A stretch of 64,000 bases of DNA from Sodiomyces alkalinus F11 (taxonomy: Eukaryota > Ascomycota > Sordariomycetes > Glomerellales > Plectosphaerellaceae), in contig NW_021167085.1 of NCBI RefSeq assembly GCF_003711515.1, forward strand, positions 683,649-747,648, written 5' to 3'. Shown here one piece after another: positions 21,892 through 30,460 of the stretch. Position numbers and translations under genes: made by a program. A model generated the notes under the pieces. That model worked only from the letters and a program-made list of their open reading frames with translations, was not told the origin of the DNA and did no database searches. Each line of letters starts with the position of its first letter. Position 1 is the stretch's first letter.

Positions 21892-22980
21892 GGGCTGCCA
21901 ACGTGCTTATGGTGCAGGTGCCTAGTCTTGGCCCCGGGCTACTCATCACAAGGGCTGAATCGGCCTGTAGTTGCTGAGTAGTCCTGCAGACTTGCTCTCG
22001 CACTTCAAGTTGCTGATATGAACGAGACATGCTGTAAATTGGAATGGTCGCCATAGTCAACAACTACCTCAAGAACGACTGCACAAGCAGTCAGGCCTTT
22101 ATGGATATACTTAAGTGCAGTCAGCTCATACAGCCTTGCCTCTGAAGGGCCAGCAACCGCGCCCCCTCCTATTGCTCGAACATCGTACTTGGTCCTGGTC
22201 AGCTCATAAAGGGGCCTTGGAACCGATGGGAGCCGTCTGGGAGGGCGGTTGTGCGTGGTGTGGTTCAAAAGCAATATCAGCGTCGAGATCAATCAAGCTC
22301 GCGGTTGATATGCGGTTCCAGTCGAGAGAGGTCGAGTTGAGCTCGGGCTGGCAGTATCTGACTCTTCTGAAATTGAGCCACCTGGTCTTTCTGTCTGGGG
22401 GAAAGTCCAGTCCCTGGGGTCGGTGACGTGCTATTCCGTCGCTCGTCTGCGGCCTGCGCCGGGCAGGCTCGATATCAGCCGCCTGGGCAGTCGTGTCCTG
22501 TTGCAAACCAAGGAGTATCCGAGCCCGTATAGAATCTTCCGTAGAAGATACGACTGTTTTCGTTATACTTGGAGATGGTGCCGGAATCAAAAACCACCTG
22601 GGAGAGTGGAGACATGTACTTACTAGGGGTAATCGGGGAGGCTAAAACCCGCAGCCTCTGGCACACAGAAAACCGCTCCTCTGGCAGCATCACACGCACT
22701 TCATGGTGGAAGTGAGAAAGTGAGGTCCGATTAAGGTCTCGGTGAACAGGCGGGAAAGTGTGTCCCTTCTCTCGGTGTGTCGGGCTCCCCCACTTCTACT
22801 TTCTGCAGAGAGGGGCGTGGAGTAATAAGATAAGATAAAGCCAGAGGGGTGTCTGTATCTATGTATTCTTCGAGGGTCACGAAAATTTCCCAGTCTTTTT
22901 CCACCAACGCCGTCGCCGTCACCGAAACTTGACCTGCTCCTGCGATCCGCGGTCAACACAATCAATCCCCATTGCCCGCC
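21892..22980. other. Upstream flank of rpc40 with kinase relic
   Basis: Apart from the kinase relic described separately there is no coding potential. An AGCTCATA-containing word (TCAGCTCATA) occurs near 22121 and again near 22199. A GAAAATTTCC element at 22881-22890, about 95 bp before the rpc40 ATG, resembles the RRPE box of ribosome-biogenesis genes. Confidence 0.4.
22280..22605 (-). pseudogene. Relic of a Ste20/GCK-type kinase C-terminal region
   Basis: On the minus strand near 22605-22540 the frame reads SPLSQVVFDSGTISKYNENS followed by RIFYG. The intact kinase at 30461-33052, also on the minus strand, has APLEKVFDPNTISNYEDNS and RAYYG at the corresponding place. A 55-base ungapped comparison of the two DNA segments (22542-22596 here) gave about 65% identity by eye. 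Further on, in another frame, STASLIDLDADI (near 22310-22275) recalls ESLIDLDASL of the same kinase. No kinase domain is left upstream. This is best explained as a fragment of a duplicated, decayed paralogue. The similarity is short, hence modest confidence. Confidence 0.45.
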
Positions 22981-24190
22981 ATGGCTCCCTTTGTCAAACC
23001 CAGTGAAGCCGAGCTAGAACGGCGGAGAGTGAGTCTTTCTCTGTCTTTGCCCTCGCCCTTGCCCTTGCTATTTAATACGCTTAGCCATCCACCCAACAAC
23101 TAATCACTGGCAGACCATCCAAATCAACGATGAAACGGTAACCAACATCAGCTCGACCGACTTCCCCGGCCACTACCCAGGCGAGGACAACAGCTGGTCC
23201 TTCGAAACCTTCAAGAACACCTTCCGCGTCGAGCACCACTACCTCACGCCCGCCGAGTCCTCCTTCTCCCTCATCGGCGCCGACGCCGCCATCGCCAACG
23301 CCCTCCGTCGCATCCTCATCTCCGAGATCCCCACCCTCGCCATCGAGACCGTCTACGTCTACAACAACACCTCCGTGATCCAGGATGAGGTCCTCTGCCA
23401 CCGTCTCGGCCTGATCCCCTTCACCGGCAGCAAGAAGGGCATCCGCGAGTTCCTGCGCTGGCGCCGCAAGGCCGAAGACGGCACCCCGGGCCCCGTCTAC
23501 GACTACAACACCGTCCAGCTCCGCCTCCAGGTCGAGTGCACCCGCAACCCGTCCGCCGCCCCGGACGAGCGGGAACCCACCAAGCTCTACCACCACGCCC
23601 ACGTCTACGCCCGCGACATCGAGTTCGTCCCCGCCGGCCGCCAGGCCGACCTCTTCCAGGCGCCCGAGGACATCATCCGGCCCGTGAACCCGGACATCCT
23701 CGTCGCCAAGCTCCGCCCGGGCCAGGTCATCGACCTGCAGATGCACATGCACAAGGGCGTCGGCGCCGACCACGCCAAGTTCTCCCCCGTCGCCACCGCC
23801 TCCTACCGCCTCCTCCCCACCATCACCATCACCCGCCCCATCCTCGGCCGCGACGCCGACAAGTTCGCCCGCTGCTTCCCCCGCGGCGTCATCGCCTTGG
23901 AGCGCGTTTCCGCCGCCGAGGCCAACACGCCCGGCAGCGGCTACGAGGGCCACGAGGGCGAGAAGAAGGCCGTCGTCGCCGACCCCATGAAGGACACCGT
24001 CAGCCGCGAGTGCCTGCGCCATCCCGAGTTCGAGGGCAAGGTCAAGCTCGGCCGTCGCCGCGACCACTTCATCTTCTCCATCGAGTCGACGGGCCAGTGG
24101 GACAGCGACGAGTTGCTGCTGGAGGCCATCAAGACCATGAAGAAGAAGTGTGAGCGGTTGGAGAAGCAGGTTATCAACATGGTGAGGTGA
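22981..24190 (+). CDS. rpc40: RNA polymerase I/III shared subunit AC40 (RPC40)
   Basis: Two exons, 22981-23028 and 23114-24190, encode 374 residues; the donor GTGAGT follows ELERRR and the second exon starts TIQINDETVTN. Family signatures are SSTDFPGHYPGEDNSW, NTFRVEHHYLTP, then the alpha-like motif DAAIANALRRILISEIPTLA and IETVYVYNNTSVIQDEVLCH. AC40 pairs with AC19 as the alpha-like dimer on which RNA polymerases I and III assemble. It is somewhat longer than the yeast protein (335). Codon usage is extremely C-ending. As a result the opposite strand stays open for 461 codons, which is a shadow. It is convergent with uba3. Confidence 0.95.
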
Positions 24191-24724
24191 GGTTGGAAGG
24201 AAGATGTGGGCCCCAGCGGAAAAGAGAGGCGCTTTCAGGCGAGAGGCGCATTGCGTGTGCATGTGCATCTTGCATTTTATGACCTTGAGACTTTCTGGGT
24301 CATCTGTTCTTATTAACGGTTGCATTGGGATACGGAAAACGGCAAAGATGAAAGATTTTTTGATACCAACCAGGCTTTTCGCTTCTATTTTCCTTTGCCC
24401 GTCTCGCGGCATCTCATGTAGAAGTAATTCGTCTCTTTTTATCGTCGTCATCATCTCCTGTGGCACCGCAACGCCCGCCCAATTGGGAGCTTCCTCCCCC
24501 TTTTTGTCTCAATGAGGGACGCATTGTAGCGCCATGCAAGTTAAACCAGAAGAGGGAGACAAGGAAAAAGAAGAAGAAGAGAAGAAGAAGAAGAAAAAAA
24601 AGAAGAAGAAAAAAAGGAGGGGCAGAAGCCCGATGCCAAAAGACAAATGATCAGTTACCAAAAAAATGCGCCAATGCAAATTGAGTAAGAAAGAAAAAGA
24701 AAAAAAGAGAAAACAGCAGGCTAT
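24191..24724. other. Facing 3' ends of rpc40 and uba3
   Basis: It contains a long purine tract of AAGAAG/GAGAAG units at about 24555-24625 followed by A-rich sequence to 24720. On the minus strand this is a polypyrimidine stretch directly after the uba3 stop. No gene is seen. Confidence 0.5.
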
Positions 24725-26377
24725 TTACACTTCCTTCTTGAACTGCAAGGAAAAGTTAAATTCGAGCGGATATGCCGGGTCTGTGACGACCACGTTCTGT
24801 CCGTCCTCCAGCCCGAGGTCCAGGAGCGTCTTGTCCAGGTTGGCGCGCGTCTGTTCCTCGAGCGATGGGGGGAACTGCATGTACAGCGTCTTGCTCTCGG
24901 CACGGATGGAAGGCTTTTTGAGCTGCGCCTCGGGCCGCACGGCGAGTGAATCGACGAGGTCCTGCAGCGTCATCCTCGGGTTGACCTGCAGCGGCCGAGA
25001 CAGCTGACCGCAAACAGGGCAGTCGGGCTTCTTCTCGTGCTTGAAAGTGTACGTGTAGATGCTGTCGTTGCCGGAATACATCATGTAGTTATCCTCTATC
25101 CCGAGAGGGGGCGCGGCAGACGTAGCGAGCTTGAACGCCTCGTTGCAGCAGGCGCCGGAAATAATGGCATTGGTGGAGGCGATGGCGGGTATAATGTTCT
25201 TGACGACGCCCTGCGTGAGGGAGTAGGTGACGCCCTCGATTTTGAACTCCTGGGCGCGGCTGAGGGCTTTCTGATAGAGCCAGGTGATGTGCTCAGGGTC
25301 ATCCTTGTCGAGCTGGGGGAAAGGCTTCTCCTGGTCCCAGGCAATGACGTGAGCCCACTCGATGCAGTGCTCCGGCTGGCGGGGGATCGAGGCGATGGTG
25401 CACAGCGGTACGGCGGCACGGGGCGCGTGCATGTCTAGCTGGCACTCGATGCACGAGGTGATGGTGGGGACGATGACACGAGCCTGGCCCTTGAAGCCCT
25501 CGGTGCCGCCGTCAATCATGGGGATGAGCGAGTCGGCGTCCTCGCCTTCCTCGGCAATGGAGACCAGCATGGCGTTGATCCAGCGACGGGCTTCTATGCT
25601 GTCCAGGCCGCAGATCACGAACTGGAACTGTTTGTAGAACTCGGCGTCGAAGTCTTGGATGCGGCAGTTGTGGGGCGTGATGTCGACGCCCTTGACGCGC
25701 CGCATCACGAACGCAGCGGCTACCTCGGCCTTGAACTTGCCAACGTCGTCTTTGCGGAAGAGAAACTGTCGGTTCAGATTCGAGACGTCGATTGTGTCTG
25801 CGATGGGCGAGAAGGTATCAGCAGACCTGGCTACAGTAGGACGGACGGAAGGGGGGCGTTTGCACTTGCCCATGTCAATGACGTGTATATCCCTGAACTT
25901 GGACATGGCCAAGTTCTTGAGGATCTCGCATCCTAAACCACCGGCGCCACTACGCTCTCCTGTTGTTAATGGCAAGAGGCAAGAGCGGAAATATGGGTAG
26001 GGCACGAACGACGTACATGACGCTGGCGGACAGCACACGATCAGTCAGCAACAAGTCCTCGAGGTCGAAGGGGTAGTGATAGTCAGTAGTCAGTCACTTA
26101 CAGGACTTTAATCTTGTCGAACTGTTCTATCGCCTCTTGTGTTCCGGCGATGGGGTCGGAGAAGGGACCGGGGTTCGTCCGGATGTTGTCGACATAGGTC
26201 CTGGGCGGGGTGCGGACCGCGAGGGCCGCCGAGTTAATTCGTTTGGCCGCATTGGAAGGGGGGGGGCACGATTGGAACATGCGGTGTTATCCTGACTTAC
26301 CATCTTTTGGTTTCGTCGACTCGAGTTGACTCTGGGGTGTAGGCAGAGGTAGCCTCTGCCATAGTGACGTCCGACAT
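24725..26377 (-). CDS. uba3: NEDD8-activating enzyme E1 catalytic subunit UBA3
   Basis: Five minus-strand exons are needed: 26377-26301, 26200-26102, 26022-26017 (6 nt), 25949-25870 and 25797-24725, giving 444 residues. The microexon CGTCAT completes IKVLVIGAGGLGCEILKNLA, the ATP-binding motif. The next intron is GC-AG (GCAAGT donor), joining VIDM-DTIDVSNLNRQFLFR. Other features are GGTEGFKGQARV, the catalytic cysteine segment PLCTIASIPRQPEHC, zinc ligands CPVC, and a C-terminal ubiquitin-fold domain ending LQFKKEV. With Ula1/AppBp1 it adenylates NEDD8/Rub1 and passes it to Ubc12, which controls cullin ligases. Without the microexon the motif would be broken, so I regard the model as firm. 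It is divergent from tel2. Confidence 0.95.
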
Positions 26378-26943
26378 GTGGGAAAATAAGAGGTCTTCGG
26401 TGTCGGATTGGTGCAAGGGGACCTGGAGGGGAGCAGCGGGAGGAGCAGCCTGAAGTCATACCAGAGCACTGGCGCAGCCGTTGTTATCGGATCGTCCCTG
26501 CGAATCCGATAAGATAACGATACAGTGATAAGATACGGTAACTTCTGTCAAGATGGGGGTGGGCGGGGATACCGTGCAGGGGTGTGGTTATCAAGTCTAC
26601 CTGTAACTAAGGTACCTTAGGTAATAACTTCAGCGTAGGTACCTTAATTAAGTATCCGACGTCTTCAACCATTCACCTCATCCCAATACGAGCTGAAGAA
26701 AACCGTCATCCCAGACCAGGCGGTTCACGATATAACTGCGAGAGTCTTGCTTGCACCCACGGAACAGGAAAAGTCACCCCTGCTCGGTCCTGCGTTCGCC
26801 CTCCCAAACACTGGGCCCAGAAACGAGTGCCGATGATCTAAGCTTTCCACGTCTCTCAAACCACCATAACATCTGCCGACCGCGAAGGCGGATCTCCATG
26901 GAGCAAGCAAATTGGATGCCGGCGCATCTGTTAGGAACACAAA
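26378..26943. promoter_or_regulatory. Divergent uba3/tel2 promoter region
   Basis: This 566-bp region between start codons has no supported gene. It includes GATAAGATAACGATACAGTG-type GATA repeats near 26505-26540 (several GATAA words, the known core of GATA factors). It also has two GGTACCTT clusters near 26610-26646 (TAAGGTACCTTAGGTAATAA and GTAGGTACCTTAATTAAG). Confidence 0.45.
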
Positions 26944-29900
26944 ATGGAGGACCTCCTGACTCCCGTTAGTCAGACTTACTTTAAACCGAGGCACCAGGAA
27001 GACCTCAGCATATCGAAACTGTCCAGGGATAGGGAGCTCGTGCGACCTGCCCGCCCGGCCAATCTCACCTCGATCCAAGATGCGCTCGAACTGCTGAAGA
27101 GCCAGCCAGATTATGATGCTCTCATTCTCGCCCTGAAGTTTCTCGCAGAAGATGACCGGATATCGAATCCCACTCCGGAGTCGGCCCAAGTCATTCAAGT
27201 CTTGATATCAGACATCCTTCTCAACTACTGGCCTCTCCTGAAAGACGGCGATCCTGAGGGCCTGGATCTGTTGCTTTCTTGTCTGAGGAACATCACTGCC
27301 GTGAATGCTCTGATTACTCGCATGAAGACCCTGATTCAAGAGTCAAAGACCACCGGCAAAGGCGCCAAACGGCCAGACATTGCTCTTGGTCTCGGCATAG
27401 CCCTCCAAGTACTCACATCTCTCCTCGAGGGCCATGAATCTCTCCGGAAACTTTGGTCCTCGACTTGTGTTCATCTTGACAGTCCTATGAAACAGAAAGC
27501 CATGGCCCACGAGCTTGTTACCCTCTTCTCAGGAGGCAAGCTCGTCTCTGTGACTGCCGAAGGTCTTGCGATGGCTCGGGAAAGTGGCGCTGAGAAGGAG
27601 GACCGATGGGTTGCTGATGGACGTCGATATAGCGTCTGGCTTGGGTCGAATGTTGCAGCCTGGATATCCGGTAATCCATCAACGAACCAGGACAAACTGT
27701 GCTACGATATTTTCGTGAGAGCCCTTCGTCTTGGCTATTCTGGTATAACATCTCTCCCTCTCATATCCAATTTATACTCACTGAGCAAGATTCTGACATC
27801 TTTTCCCAGAGCACTTGATCAAACAACTCATTGAAAGATTGCTCCTTTCGTCCGGGCACGGAGCCGACTCATTCATGAGGCTCGTCGGAAATATCTCTCA
27901 GCTCGAACAAAAGCGTATCCTTTACGCTGTCCTGAAGTATCTGGCCGAGACCTTTCTCAACAAGCTCGGCTCTACTGATTCTCCCGAGTCACGACGGGTC
28001 ATATCCGGAGCTGCTGCTGTCATTGAGAAGCTTGTCGGGTCGGAGGAAAGTCGAAAAAACCATCTCATAGTCTGGCTAACTGGCTCTACGGGAGCCGGAC
28101 TAGGTGATGCCATTGGTATCCGGAGAGCCGTTTTAGCTGTTCTGGCCCGAGACAAGGACTCTATCGGCACTGTTCTCGAGAAGAGCCTTAACCAATTTGG
28201 AGATCAGCTCTACATCAGACATTCGCCCGTTCTACAACAAGAAGGTTGGCCTCCCGCCAGACATCTATTCCTGCGAATTTTCAAATACTGACCCCTGTGC
28301 CGCAGCCCATGCCCAAGTTCTCCTTTTGAGTGCCGGATATGTCTATAGGTCCTCACCCCTGAGGTTGCGGATGTTGATGAGATCGGGGAGCTATCTCCAT
28401 ACCATCTCCAACCGGCTGGATGCCTCGCAATCGAGGGCGAAATTCCTAGGCATGGCTATAGGAGAAGCCCTCTCTGCTCTCTCAGACAGCAGTCAGAACA
28501 AACTCGATTTTCAAATGGAAGAGATGGACACCCGAGAGGCCATCTGGTACAAAAGTTTGACGAACACGTCGGACGACATTGGAACAATCGAGGACCTCGG
28601 CAGAACTCCAACTCCCGAGCCAGAGGATGCTGGCGCTCACACCTCGAAAGCTACTGGCCCTAAAGCTCCGCCAAGTGCAGCACCCCCGAAGAGAGCGGCG
28701 GCGAAAAAGGCAGCACCGCCTAGGACGACGGGTTTCATCATCGAAGAGATAGAGGACTCCGACGAAAGCGACGAAGACGACATAATACCCTATCCAAAGC
28801 CGAGCTCTGACCCAGAAGACTCGGACGACGACCCTACCCTTATCCGTCGCGACAAGCCCAAGGCACCGGTTTACATCCGGGATCTCATCAGCTACTTCCG
28901 CGACTCCGAGAACTACGACAAGCAAAAGTTGGCATTAGCCACAGCCCCCTCTTTGATCCGGCGCAAGGCGAGCTTTGGAACCGAGGTAAGCAGTCACGCC
29001 GACGAGCTTGCGTCCCTCCTGGTTGGCCTCCAAGACAAGTTCGACATGGAGGGATTCTCCCAACTCCGGATTCAGGGAATGATCGCCTTAGTTGTCGCTC
29101 AACCTGATATCATGGCGCCGTGGTTTGCCAAGACCTTCTTCGACGGTGACTATTCCATCGCCCAGCGGGCATCCATCCTTGTTGTCCTCGGTCTCAGCGC
29201 CCGCGAGCTCGCTGGATTCGAGACGTCCGAGTACGCCTCCGCGGCAGCCTTCCCGTCTAAGCGTCTTCCTGAACGTTTGGAGAAGTTGTATATCGGGTCG
29301 TCAGGCGACACCAGTGGCGAGAACCGCCTCCTCTCTTCACCATCCTCGTCATACACCGGGTCCGAACTCAAGGCCCTCCCCGCCACGGCACTCGACACCA
29401 TCGCTCAGGACCTCGCAGCCTCTTTCCTCGCCCCACTAGCAGCCGGGGCGGCCGACGCAGCTACTGGTCCGGACGCCCTCAAGCTCTCCACCTTCACCTC
29501 ACGCCTCGCCGCCGTGGGAAACACTAAAGTCGTGTCGTCGCCAACCGCAACCAAAGCCAAAGCCAAAACCAAAGCCGAAACCAAAACGAGACCCCGCATC
29601 CGCTCCATCCCCAACAAAACCGCCGCTCTCATCGCCTCCGGCTTCTTCGCGCCCCTGACAGCCCGCTTCCAGCACGTCCTCCGCACCCCGGCCCAACGCC
29701 GCCACGCCGTCCTCTTCAACCCCCACCTCCTGCCGCTCTACCTCAAGACCCTCGCCCTGCTCGTCCACGCCGCCGGCCCCGCCACCCTGAGCCTCCCGCA
29801 GATGACCGCCGAGCTGTGGGACCTCCTCCTGGGCGTCCGCGGCCACGTCGCCGGCGACCTGACGAGCACCCACGCCTTACTGGTCGCCCTGGCGGCGCTC

Positions 29901-30128
29901 CTCGAGGTCAACGACGCCAGCGGGGGCGGGTTGCGGCGGCTGTGCGAGGAGATGCCGCGCGAGTTTGTCGAGACCCAGGAATGGGTCGGCGCCGTGTTCA
30001 ATGGCACGCGGGGCGAGGACCGCGGCGAGGAGAACGATGTCAAGATGCTCGCTGCTGGCGTTCTCGTCACGCTGAGGGAGGCTATGGAGAAGTACCGCGC
30101 TCTCCTGATGGGGGATCTCATTGGTTAG
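26944..30128 (+). CDS. tel2: Telomere length regulation protein TEL2 (TTT complex)
   Basis: Three exons, 26944-27742, 27810-28244 and 28306-30128, encode 1018 residues; both introns are phase 1 (YSG-EHLIKQ and QQE-AHAQVLL). The N-terminal half is an all-helical repeat region, as in Tel2/CLK2. A linker of about 90 residues follows, with a Lys/Ala/Pro patch and the acidic EEIEDSDESDEDD. The conserved telomere-regulation domain starts near residue 600: YIRDLISYFRDSENYDKQ, then RIQGMIALVVAQPDIMAPWF and DYSIAQRASILVVLGL. Tel2 with Tti1 and Tti2 stabilises PIKK kinases (TOR, ATM, ATR, DNA-PK family) through Hsp90. The C-terminal part contains KAKAKTKAETKTRPR, a basic low-complexity insert. Confidence 0.93.
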
Positions 30129-30460
30129 ACATAGGATTTGGGGGGGGGGGGATTTAGGCAGTCTGCAGTTTATTTCATTTTCCCTCGAAATAAAAAACAA
30201 AATAAAAAAATGAGGGCATGGGCAGAAGGATGCCTCTCTAATGCGTGGTGCCGAAGCTCTTTCCCCGCCATTGCTATCCTAACTCCTGTTGTGCCCGGAC
30301 ATTACTAGTTTGACTCCCGATTCCTTGCCGAATCTTGATCCTTGCGCGCTCATTACATAAAAAGAAAAGAAGGAAACGCCCAAAATGCAAGGAAAGGGGC
30401 GAAGAACAAAGTATACACAGATGAGCCGGCGACTTTTGATATCTTGCGAATCCAAGCCCC
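30129..30460. other. Facing 3' ends of tel2 and the GCK kinase
   Basis: A G10-rich run at about 30137-30150 and an A-rich run (AAATAAAAAACAAAATAAAA) near 30190-30208 lie between the convergent stops. The second is a likely polyadenylation region for tel2. No gene is seen. Confidence 0.45.

Noticed and set aside
23081..24466. 461-codon minus-strand frame
   Set aside because: Antisense shadow of rpc40, whose codons almost all end in C or G.
25870..26102. Reading uba3 as frameshifted or truncated
   Set aside because: The apparent break in the nucleotide-binding motif disappears once the 6-nt exon and the GC-AG intron are accepted; every phase then fits and the protein has normal length.
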